From an uncultured Lachnospiraceae bacterium (GTDB lineage Bacteria > Bacillota > Clostridia > Lachnospirales > Lachnospiraceae), in the NCBI GenBank assembly GCA_904395885.1, contig CAJFOF010000066.1, positions 1-43,450 on the forward strand: a stretch of 43,450 bases of DNA, in the 5' to 3' direction. The position numbers and the translations under genes were made by a program. Shown piece after piece: positions 23,097 through 30,409 of this stretch (position 1 is the stretch's first letter; each line of letters opens with the position of its first letter). Under the pieces are notes generated by a model, which saw only the letters and a program-made list of their open reading frames with translations, made no database searches and had not been told where the DNA came from.

Positions 23097-24020
23097 ATGA
23101 CTCATTGGGAAATTAAGACGTTTATCGAAATTGTGAAATACAGGAGTATTTCAAAAGCAGCCAAAAAGCTGTACCTTACCCAATCTACTGTAAGCCACAG
23201 GATCAATGTGCTGGAAGAAGAGCTGGGAGTAAAACTGATTATCAGAAGAAAAGGCTACCGCTCTATTGAGCTGACCCACGATGGCGAAGCGTTTTTGCCT
23301 CTGGCCTATGAATATGAGGCACTGTGGGAGCGGATTATGGCTTTTTCTCAGAGCAGTTCAAAAACAGTGTTCAGCATCGGATGCCATGACAGTCTGAACA
23401 ACTTTATCTTCTATAAATTACTGTCCTGCCTGATGGCAGATTCCGGAAACGAAAAGAGACGGATGACATTTCGGCTGGAGAGCCACAACACAGATGAAAT
23501 CTATCAGCTTCTGGAAAGCGGCCATATCAACATCGCCTTTCTGCGGGATCCCGTGGAAAACCGGAATTTTGTGATCGAGCCGCTTTTTACAGAGAAGTTT
23601 CAGATTATAGTGCCGCCCAACAGCCAGTACCCTGATGAAGAGATTTCCCTGGATATTTTGGACAGAAAGAAGGAGATCGACCTCTCCAGCTCCTGGGGGA
23701 GCGATTTTATGAAATGGCATGAGGAGGTTTTTGGCAGCGAGTGGATGTCGGATATTTCCATCAACGCCATTTCGACCCTGACAAAATATCTGATGGAGCC
23801 TGACCAGTGGGCCATTGTGCCGGTGTCGGTCTCAGAGGAACTGGTCAGATGCCATAAGGTCAGATGTCTGGAAATGAAAACTCCACCTCCGCCTGTGTAC
23901 TGTTATCAGGTGTATTTAAAGTCACAGGCAAAGGTGAAATCGGATATGTTTGAATTTTTTGAGCAGGCCCTGGATCGGTTTATCAGCACCATGCCATATC
24001 TGGAGAAAGTCGAAAAGTAG
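23097..24020 (+). CDS. LysR-family transcriptional regulator
   Basis: The 307-aa protein has the winged HTH of LysR regulators at its N terminus: FIEIVKYRSISKAAKKLYLTQSTVSHRINVLEEELGVKL, with R-x-G-Y-R-S-I-E-L-T-x-x-G after it. The rest (about 95-300) is a two-lobed effector domain. I use ATG 23097, with TTGGAGG just before it; an upstream in-frame TTG adds four unneeded residues. Its stop is 3 bases from that of the convergent methyltransferase gene. No adjacent divergent operon shows its target, and the effector is unknown. Confidence 0.9.
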   Translation: MTHWEIKTFIEIVKYRSISKAAKKLYLTQSTVSHRINVLEEELGVKLIIRRKGYRSIELTHDGEAFLPLAYEYEALWERIMAFSQSSSKTVFSIGCHDSLNNFIFYKLLSCLMADSGNEKRRMTFRLESHNTDEIYQLLESGHINIAFLRDPVENRNFVIEPLFTEKFQIIVPPNSQYPDEEISLDILDRKKEIDLSSSWGSDFMKWHEEVFGSEWMSDISINAISTLTKYLMEPDQWAIVPVSVSEELVRCHKVRCLEMKTPPPPVYCYQVYLKSQAKVKSDMFEFFEQALDRFISTMPYLEKVEK

Positions 24021-24023
24021 AGG

Positions 24024-25226
24024 TTAGTGTTCGGAGCACACCTGGAAAATAAAGAATTTCAGATAGTAGGATTCGTCTGCCGCCCAGAGGATGGGATGAT
24101 CTGCCGCCTGGGTGCGGTATTCCACCTGCCGCAGACGCTTGTGTGCTCCGGCAGCGGCTTCGCGGATCGTTTTTGTAAACAGCTCCGGATCCATAAAGTG
24201 AGAGCAGGAACAGGTGGCCAGAAATCCGCCGTCTTTTACCAGTTTCATGCCTCTCAGATTGATCTCCCGATAGCCTTTTACTGCATTTTTGATGGAACTG
24301 CGGGATTTGGTAAAAGCTGGAGGATCCAAAATTACCACGTCAAAACGCTCCCCTTTCTTTTCCAGGGAAGGAAGCAGATCGAAAACATCAGCGCAGAGGA
24401 AGGAAACTCGGTCGGAGAGGCCGTTTAACTGGGCATTTTCACGTGCCTGGGCTATGCCCAGCTCAGAGGCGTCCACGCCGAGGACGGAGACGGCCCCTGC
24501 GATGCCGGCGTTTAAAGCGAAGGAGCCAGTGTGGGTGAAGCAGTCCAGAACCTTTTTGCCGGGGCACAGCCTCTGGATCGCCAGCCGGTTATATTTTTGA
24601 TCCAGAAAAAATCCAGTTTTCTGTCCATCTTTTACATCTACCAGATAGCGAACACCATTTTCTACAATTTCTACTTTCGTATCAAAAGGTTCCCCTATGA
24701 AGCCTTTAAAACGTTCCATACCTTCTTGAAGACGGACCTTAGCATCGCTCCGCTCATAAATTCCCCGGATCTGGATTCCGTCTTCTGCCAGGACTTTTTT
24801 TAATTTTTCTAGGATCAGAGGCTTTAGGCGGTCAATTCCCAGGGCCAGGGATTCTACAACGAGAACGTCGGAAAATTTGTCAATGACGATGCCGGGAAGA
24901 AAATCGGCTTCGCCGAAGATCAGCCGGCAACTGGAGGTATCAACAGTGGACTTTCGATATTCCCAGGCATTTCGGACTCTCATCTCGATAAAATCTTCAT
25001 CGATTACGGCTTCTTTTTTTCGAGACAGCATTCGCACAGTGATTTTAGATTTAGTATTGATAAAACCGCGGCCTAAAGGATAACCGTCAAAATCTTCTAC
25101 GGATACCAGATCGCCGTTTTCAAACGAACCAGAGATGGCTTCAATTTCATTATCATAGATCCAGGCGCCGCCTGCTTTTAAGGAACGGGCGCCCCCTTTT
25201 TTGATATGAACAACTGCAGTTTCCAT
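24024..25226 (-). CDS. RlmI-like 23S rRNA (cytosine-C5) methyltransferase
   Basis: The 400-aa protein starts with a PUA domain (about 1-80: KKGGARSLKAGGAWIYDNEI). A central EEHD-like part and a Rossmann methyltransferase domain follow. The SAM-binding motif is VLDCFTHTGSFALNAGI, and the catalytic-region motif is VVILDPPAFTKSR. The end carries CSCSHFM, which holds the expected Cys. E. coli RlmI methylates C1962 of 23S rRNA, and this size and domain order fit. It acts in the cytoplasm. The position it modifies in this organism is not certain. Confidence 0.88.
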   Translation of the reverse strand: METAVVHIKKGGARSLKAGGAWIYDNEIEAISGSFENGDLVSVEDFDGYPLGRGFINTKSKITVRMLSRKKEAVIDEDFIEMRVRNAWEYRKSTVDTSSCRLIFGEADFLPGIVIDKFSDVLVVESLALGIDRLKPLILEKLKKVLAEDGIQIRGIYERSDAKVRLQEGMERFKGFIGEPFDTKVEIVENGVRYLVDVKDGQKTGFFLDQKYNRLAIQRLCPGKKVLDCFTHTGSFALNAGIAGAVSVLGVDASELGIAQARENAQLNGLSDRVSFLCADVFDLLPSLEKKGERFDVVILDPPAFTKSRSSIKNAVKGYREINLRGMKLVKDGGFLATCSCSHFMDPELFTKTIREAAAGAHKRLRQVEYRTQAADHPILWAADESYYLKFFIFQVCSEH

Positions 25227-25348
25227 TTGAGATCCTTTCTTAATTCATAAAATCCTGCCGCATATTTGGGGCAGGGTTAATATATACAGGTTAATCATAC
25301 CGGATTTTAAGAAGATGTCAAGTCGAAGAAGAAATAGTTAGAAAATAA

Positions 25349-25377
25349 TTGACAAAAGCAGAATAAAGTAGTAGCAT
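25349..25377 (+). promoter_or_regulatory. Predicted promoter upstream of the epimerase gene
   Basis: A consensus TTGACA (25349-25354), a 17-base spacer and TAGCAT (25372-25377) as a 4-of-6 -10. This lies about 190 bases upstream of the start codon, which leaves a long leader. Confidence 0.45.
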
Positions 25378-25453
25378 TACAAATATAGACAGGAATTTAT
25401 GCGGATAATTGTAAAAATTTACAGAAAACATAGAAGCTGCCGATATATTACAT

Positions 25454-25476
25454 AAATATCGATGAGAACGATATTT
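25454..25476 (+). promoter_or_regulatory. Inverted repeat in the leader before the epimerase gene
   Basis: Perfect 8-bp arms AAATATCG and CGATATTT are separated by ATGAGAA. It lies between the predicted promoter and the start codon, so it could be a repressor site or a leader hairpin. Confidence 0.4.
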
Positions 25477-25568
25477 GGGGTTGCGGAAAAAGGATAAATG
25501 GTGCAGCTGGCGGTTCGGACAATGTACACACGTGTTGATGCTGCAAGAGAAGAGGGGAAGAATAAAAA

Positions 25569-26771
25569 ATGACAGGGGAAGAGGCAAAGAGACTTTCGGG
25601 ACAATATCGGGATCAGTTGCTGGAAATTATGGAAGAGTGGGCTGATCATACGCTGGATCTGGAAAACGGGGGATTTGATGTTGACTTTGAAAGAGACTGG
25701 ACCCTGCGATCTCATGAAAAAAATATATGGGCGCAGGCGAGACAGACTTATATGTTTGCGGCTGTCTATCAGCAGGCTGACAGAAACGAAAAATGGCTGC
25801 GTGTAGCAGAGGCCGGAAGGGATTTTCTGACAAAATACGCCTATGCCGGTGGTGGCCGTTGGAACTACAGGCTATCAGATGATGGAAAGCAAGTAGAACA
25901 GGGGACATGCTCTATTTTTACGGATATGTTTGTACTGATGGCATTGTCTCAGTACGCGGAGGCGTCCGGCGACAGAAGGGATCTCTCTCTGATAGAGGAC
26001 ACGTTTCACAGCATAAAAAATCACATTCCAGACCCGGAATTTAGGGATCTTTTGCCTCACATATGGCGGAGGGGGATCTGCCGGCACTCTCCTTATATGA
26101 TAGCGATCAATGCCGTCAGCGTTGCAGGTCGGATTTTGGGGAGAGATAAGGTAAAACCATTTCTGAGTCAGTGCATAGAGAAAGTTCTTTACTTTTTCGG
26201 AGAGAACGAGAGCGGATTTCTTCTGGAAAGTTTGAAAGAGGATGGGAAAATTTGGGACACGCCTGAGGGAAGAATTGTCAATCCAGGCCATATCTTTGAA
26301 GGCATGGCTTTCTGCATAGACGAATTCCTGAGAGATGGGGAATTGGGAGAAGATTTGGCCAGAGCTGTAAAAATGATCAGGGAAACGGCAGCAATCTCTT
26401 TGGACCGAGAATTTGGGGGGATCTTTGGGGCATTTGATTATAAGACGCCTGGAAGACTTCAAGATGTGAGAGACGAAGAAACGAATAAGATTGACTGGGT
26501 AAACTGTGAGGCCCTGTATGCTTTTGCGCTGGCGGCTGTTTTGGGAGAGGACGAAAAGGCTGAGGAGGATTATCGGGAACTGCACGATTACTGTGAACGA
26601 TTTTTCAGACCGGAATCAGGAGGGGACTGGTACCCTCTGCTTGGGCGGTCTGGGAACATTATCAGAGACCATAGAGGGGGTAAGCATAGAGCTGCATTTC
26701 ACGTTCCGCGCGCTCTGCTCAGGCTCAGTCTTCTGTTTGCAGCTTTTTCTAATGAGAAGATAGAGCACTGA
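25569..26771 (+). CDS. AGE-family epimerase/isomerase (N-acylglucosamine 2-epimerase-like)
   Basis: The 400-aa protein is an (alpha/alpha)6-barrel protein of the AGE family. It shows GGFDVDFERDW, the substrate-loop motif ARQTYMFAAVY, the DMFVLMALS helix, the NPGHIFEGMAF motif with the conserved His and Glu, and the C-terminal HRAAFHVPRALL. Known members interconvert N-acetylglucosamine/N-acetylmannosamine, mannose/fructose or cellobiose and related sugars; the substrate here cannot be chosen from sequence. The sugar-binding lipoprotein gene follows after 42 bases, so both likely handle one sugar. GAGGGGAAG precedes the start. Confidence 0.85.
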   Translation: MTGEEAKRLSGQYRDQLLEIMEEWADHTLDLENGGFDVDFERDWTLRSHEKNIWAQARQTYMFAAVYQQADRNEKWLRVAEAGRDFLTKYAYAGGGRWNYRLSDDGKQVEQGTCSIFTDMFVLMALSQYAEASGDRRDLSLIEDTFHSIKNHIPDPEFRDLLPHIWRRGICRHSPYMIAINAVSVAGRILGRDKVKPFLSQCIEKVLYFFGENESGFLLESLKEDGKIWDTPEGRIVNPGHIFEGMAFCIDEFLRDGELGEDLARAVKMIRETAAISLDREFGGIFGAFDYKTPGRLQDVRDEETNKIDWVNCEALYAFALAAVLGEDEKAEEDYRELHDYCERFFRPESGGDWYPLLGRSGNIIRDHRGGKHRAAFHVPRALLRLSLLFAAFSNEKIEH

Positions 26772-26813
26772 TGTTAATTTCTATAAAAATGAGAGGACGA
26801 AAGGAGAAGGAAA

Positions 26814-28184
26814 ATGAAGAAAAAACAGTTAACAGCAGCAGTCATGGCAGGGGTAATGCTTTTGGGGACAGCCTGTTCATCGGGATCTGGCGGAGGTGGA
26901 AGCGCTCAGACTTCTTCCGAGACGGAGGCAGAAACAGCTTCCGAGACGGCGCAAGAAGAAACTGCCGCAGAAGGGGAAGGGCAGGAAACGGCCGGAACGC
27001 CAGTTACGCTGAAAGTAGCCAACTATGCAGTCCTGGAGAAAGGGTATGATGTATTCTGGGAAGGGGTAAAGGAGGGATTTGAGGCAGAATACCCCAATAT
27101 TACAATAGAATGGGTTACAGCCCCGTACGCAGAGATTCTGAGTCAGGTCATCAATATGGCCGGCGGCGGAGACCGGGTGGATTGTATATTCAGTGAACTG
27201 ACATGGATACCGGACCTGGTAGATGCCGGTCTGGCTATGCCGTTGGATGATGTCCTGGATCAGGAATTTTTGGATGATTATTATTCCAATATTCTGGAGG
27301 CCCACACTGTAGACGGAAAGTTGTACGGAGCGCCGCTGTATGTATCGCCATTTATTTTATTCTATAACAAGGATTTGTTTGAAAAAGCTGGATTAGATCC
27401 GGAGAAACCGCCGATGACATATGATGAGATGCTTGAGATGGCAGAAGCGTTATCAAAACTGACAACAGAGGACGGGAATAAGATCTATGCCTTCGGAGAG
27501 CCTACTGCATCTACGATTGAAATCGGCTCCTATACACAGGCCTTTGTGGCCAATTTCGGGGGCCAGGTCTTAGATGAAAACGGCGGTCTGGCGATTGACA
27601 ATGAAGGTTTCAGGCAGGCGGCGGAAATGCTGCAATTATTGGATGAGAAGGGGTATAATCCGCAAAATGCAAAGCCGAAGGACTTGCGGAATTTGTTTGC
27701 TCTTGGGCAACTGGCAATGTATTATGACAAGTCAGGCGGGATGAACGGAGTTCTTTCTATCAACCCGGAGGCTAAGAATTTTGCAGCAGCAACTGTGCCG
27801 CTGAAGGGCGGAGACGGCAACGGGGCGTCAACCTTGCAGTCCCACTGCTTTGTCGGAATCGATAACGGGGAAGAACAGAAGGAAGCTTTAAAAGAATTTA
27901 TTCAATATGTAATTTCTCCTGAGGTAATGAACGACTATATTGAGATTGCACCGTGGTTCCCGGCTAAGAAATCAATGGAGGATATGGAAAATGTTAAGAA
28001 CAGCGCTATATTGACGGGAGCACAGGGAGCGGTCGAGATTTCAAAACCTCTGCCGCTGTTTACAGGACTGTCTAACTTTAATCTTGAGCTGTGTGCGTTT
28101 GCCCAGGCTATTACGGTAGGCGATGAAGACATTGACACGGCAACGGAGCAGCTAAAGGAATCTTCAAAGGCTATATTGCCATAA
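26814..28184 (+). CDS. Sugar ABC transporter binding lipoprotein (family 1), orphan
   Basis: The 456-aa protein starts MKKKQLTAAVMAGVMLLGTAC, a type II signal peptide with lipobox LGTAC. A Ser/Gly/Glu-rich tether runs to about residue 66. The rest is a family 1 extracellular binding protein; typical segments include LYGAPLYVSPFILFYNKDLFEKAGL, GNKIYAFGEP and FVGIDNGEEQKEALKEFIQYV. Such proteins deliver oligosaccharides or sugar derivatives to a permease pair. No permease or ATPase gene lies beside it, so its transporter must be elsewhere or shared. It is probably in one operon with the AGE epimerase. The ligand is unknown. Confidence 0.9.
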   Translation: MKKKQLTAAVMAGVMLLGTACSSGSGGGGSAQTSSETEAETASETAQEETAAEGEGQETAGTPVTLKVANYAVLEKGYDVFWEGVKEGFEAEYPNITIEWVTAPYAEILSQVINMAGGGDRVDCIFSELTWIPDLVDAGLAMPLDDVLDQEFLDDYYSNILEAHTVDGKLYGAPLYVSPFILFYNKDLFEKAGLDPEKPPMTYDEMLEMAEALSKLTTEDGNKIYAFGEPTASTIEIGSYTQAFVANFGGQVLDENGGLAIDNEGFRQAAEMLQLLDEKGYNPQNAKPKDLRNLFALGQLAMYYDKSGGMNGVLSINPEAKNFAAATVPLKGGDGNGASTLQSHCFVGIDNGEEQKEALKEFIQYVISPEVMNDYIEIAPWFPAKKSMEDMENVKNSAILTGAQGAVEISKPLPLFTGLSNFNLELCAFAQAITVGDEDIDTATEQLKESSKAILP

Positions 28185-28238
28185 AGAGAATTGGCGGTGC
28201 TTTTTTCTGCCTGAGTCTGTCATGGTTCAAAAGAATAT

Positions 28239-28401
28239 GGTATAATAACCACAAGGTGGTTATTATACCTGTGCATACCGGTTTCTGCGTCAACCGCAGA
28301 AATCCGGGCGCTGAGTTCTGCCGGAGGCTGCCATGGCCCGAAGGGGCATGGTATAATGAGCCTTGCAGAGCTCCGTGCTTGTACGGGGAGCTCTATAAGG
28401 C
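28239..28401 (+). other. Block of four consecutive strong hairpins
   Basis: Four hairpins follow one another in 163 bases. The first, 28239-28269, has perfect 14-bp arms (GGTATAATAACCAC). The second, 28278-28307, pairs TTTCTGCG with CGCAGAAA, extended by CCGG ends. The third, 28331-28351, pairs CCATGGCCC with GGGGCATGG and has one G-G mismatch. The fourth, 28360-28401, has an AGAGCTC/GAGCTCT stem with outer GCCTT/AAGGC. The extended -10 TGGTATAAT occurs twice (28238-28246, 28349-28357), and ATGGTATA a third time at 28405. It lies between the orphan sugar-binding protein and tetR. It could be a structured leader, an operator cluster or a repeat-type mobile element. Confidence 0.7.
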
Positions 28402-28452
28402 GAGATGGTATACCTGCCAGCACACTGACACGGATACGATTGGGAGGGAACG

Positions 28453-29010
28453 ATGAAGAGACAGGAGACGATGAAGTACCGCCTTTCCCAGGCAGTAAAA
28501 GAGTGCATGAAAACAACCCCGGTAGATAAAATTACAGTCCGGGAAATTGTAGAAGCCTGTAATACGACCAGACAAACCTTTTACCGGAATTTTCAGGATA
28601 AATACGATTTGATCAACTGGTATTTTGACAAACTGTTGATGGAATCCTTTGCCCATATGGGGGAAGGCAAGACAGTATATGAAGGATTGGTTAAAAAGTT
28701 TGATTATATTCGGGAAGAACGGGTGTTTTTTGCAGGGGCGTTTCGCTCAGATGATCATAATTCCTTAAAAGAACATGATTTCGAGCTGATTTTATCATTT
28801 TATTTGAATTTGATTAAGGAAAAAACTCAAAAGGAGCCAGAGGAAGAGATGCGTTTTCTGCTGGAAATGTATTGCCAGGGTTCCATCTACATGACTGTAA
28901 AATGGGTTCTGGAAGGAATGAAGAAAACGCCGGAAGAGATGGCAGGCCTGCTGGTGGATGCTATGCCGGAACCGGTGAGCCGATTGTTTCAGGAGCTGAA
29001 ACTTCTTTAG
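28453..29010 (+). CDS. TetR-family transcriptional regulator
   Basis: The 185-aa protein has an N-terminal TetR helix-turn-helix (about 10-55): RLSQAVKECMKTTPVDKITVREIVEACNTTRQTFYRNFQDKYDLI, containing the usual T-x-R-x-I and F-Y-x-x-F pattern. A helical C-terminal ligand-binding part follows, with YCQGSIYMTVKWVLEGMKKTPEEMA near the end, as in regulators of the DhaS type. GGGAGG lies before the start. It sits behind the four-hairpin block and directly before the Rex-operator alcohol dehydrogenase gene. Its targets are probably close by; the ligand is unknown. Confidence 0.87.
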   Translation: MKRQETMKYRLSQAVKECMKTTPVDKITVREIVEACNTTRQTFYRNFQDKYDLINWYFDKLLMESFAHMGEGKTVYEGLVKKFDYIREERVFFAGAFRSDDHNSLKEHDFELILSFYLNLIKEKTQKEPEEEMRFLLEMYCQGSIYMTVKWVLEGMKKTPEEMAGLLVDAMPEPVSRLFQELKLL

Positions 29011-29058
29011 GCAAATGTGACAAAGCTGATGATTTGTAACTTTCTTTTTTGTGTAAAA

Positions 29059-29078
29059 CTTGTTAAAATAATAACAAG
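29059..29078 (+). promoter_or_regulatory. Rex-type operator upstream of fucO
   Basis: CTTGTTA-AAATAA-TAACAAG, with perfect 7-bp arms, is the inverted repeat expected for Rex, the NADH/NAD-sensing repressor (TTGTTA-N6-TAACAA). A -10-like TAAAAT (29064-29069) lies inside it, so Rex binding would block transcription of the alcohol dehydrogenase gene 69 bases downstream. Confidence 0.72.
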
Positions 29079-29146
29079 AACAGGATGGGACGGACGAAAG
29101 TAGTTCTATCCAGGTTATGACTATAGAAGAAAAGGAGATTACAGCT

Positions 29147-30292
29147 ATGGCAAACAGAATTATGTTGAATGAGACTTCTTACCATGGGACTGGAGCAGTC
29201 AAGGAGATTGCAACCGAGGCCAAGGCTCGGGCATTCCAGAAGGCATTTGTGTGTTCCGACCCTGACCTGATTAAGTTTGGCGTTACAGCAAAAGTGACAG
29301 ATGTGTTGGAAGAGGCCGGTCTGGCGTATGAGATTTATTCTGACATTAAGGCGAACCCGACCATTGAGAATGTAAAGAATGGTGTGGAAGCATTTAAGAA
29401 ATCCGGAGCAGATTATATTGTTGCGATCGGCGGCGGTTCTTCCATGGATACTGCCAAGGCAATCGGCGTGATTATAACCAATCCGGAGTTTGAGGATGTG
29501 CGGAGCCTGGAGGGAACAGCTCCTACCAAGAAGCCATGCGTTCCGATTATTGCTGTTCCGACCACCGCAGGTACAGCGGCAGAAGTTACTATTAACTATG
29601 TTATCACGGATGTTGAGAGAAAGAGAAAGTTCGTATGCGTAGATCCTCACGACATGCCGGTTGTTGCTATCGTTGACCCGGATATGATGTCCTCCATGCC
29701 CAAGGGCCTGACGGCTTCTACCGGAATGGATGCTCTGACCCACGCCATTGAGGGATATACCACCAAGGCAGCTTGGGAAATGACAGATATGTTTCATTTG
29801 AAGGCAATTGAGATCATCTCTAAATCTCTGAGAGGCGCAGTGGAGAATACGAAAGAAGGACGGGAAGGTATGGCCCTTGGCCAGTACATTGCTGGCATGG
29901 GATTCTCCAATGTTGGACTGGGAATCGCACATTCTATGGCACATACTCTGGGTGCCGTATACGATACGCCTCACGGTGTGGCCTGTGCAATGATGCTCCC
30001 CATCGTTATGGAGTACAATGCAGAGTGCACCGGTGAAAAGTATAAAGAGATTGCTAAGGCTATGGGCGTAGAAGGCGTTGACGCTATGACTCAGGAAGAA
30101 TACCGCAAGGCTGCAGTAGAAGCAGTCAGAAAGCTGTCCCAGGATGTGGGAATTCCTGCAAAACTGGAAGCGCTGAAGGAAGAGGATCTGGATTTCTTGG
30201 CAGAATCTGCTTATGCCGACGCATGCCGTCCAGGCAATCCAAAGGATACCTGTGTTGAGGACTTAAAAGAACTTTTCAGAAAACTGATGTAA
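29147..30292 (+). CDS. fucO: Iron-dependent alcohol dehydrogenase, FucO-like lactaldehyde reductase
   Basis: The 381-aa protein matches E. coli FucO along its whole length: the start MANRIMLNET, AIGGGSSMDTAKAIG for NAD(H) binding, PTTAGTAAEVTINYVITD, GMDALTHAIEGY and the metal-binding HSMAHTLGAVYDTPHG with its His ligands. FucO reduces lactaldehyde to propane-1,2-diol with NADH during anaerobic fucose or rhamnose breakdown. Related enzymes use other aldehydes. I use ATG 29147 (AAAGGAG before it) because E. coli FucO starts the same way; an upstream ATG at 29117 adds ten unrelated residues. The Rex-type operator points to induction at high NADH. No fucose or rhamnose genes are adjacent. Confidence 0.93.
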   Translation: MANRIMLNETSYHGTGAVKEIATEAKARAFQKAFVCSDPDLIKFGVTAKVTDVLEEAGLAYEIYSDIKANPTIENVKNGVEAFKKSGADYIVAIGGGSSMDTAKAIGVIITNPEFEDVRSLEGTAPTKKPCVPIIAVPTTAGTAAEVTINYVITDVERKRKFVCVDPHDMPVVAIVDPDMMSSMPKGLTASTGMDALTHAIEGYTTKAAWEMTDMFHLKAIEIISKSLRGAVENTKEGREGMALGQYIAGMGFSNVGLGIAHSMAHTLGAVYDTPHGVACAMMLPIVMEYNAECTGEKYKEIAKAMGVEGVDAMTQEEYRKAAVEAVRKLSQDVGIPAKLEALKEEDLDFLAESAYADACRPGNPKDTCVEDLKELFRKLM

Positions 30293-30344
30293 AAATTTAG
30301 ACGGACAGGAAAACCCTGCCAGCCGGTGTAAATAAGAGGAAAAT

Positions 30345-30409
30345 CCCCCGGAATTACGGCTGCTAACGGATACAAACCAAGGCAGCCACAGATTTCGGGG
30401 GCTTTTTTT
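30345..30409. terminator. Terminator after fucO, probably bidirectional
   Basis: CCCCCG (30345-30350) pairs with CGGGGG (30396-30401). An inner GGCTGC/GCAGCC stem is present, and TTTTTTT follows at 30403-30409. The stop codon of the convergent heparinase-like gene lies at its edge. Confidence 0.8.

Noticed and set aside
28256-28456. Plus-strand frame of 66 codons across the four-hairpin block
   Set aside because: It starts inside a hairpin arm, has no ribosome site and no protein-like pattern.
29011-29050. Terminator after tetR (ACAAA/TTTGT with T-rich tail)
   Set aside because: The stem is only 5 bp with a large loop; it is too weak to list.
29063-29974. Minus-strand frame of 303 codons opposite fucO
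   Set aside because: It is rich in His, Cys and Asn as expected of an antisense frame, and fucO is certain.
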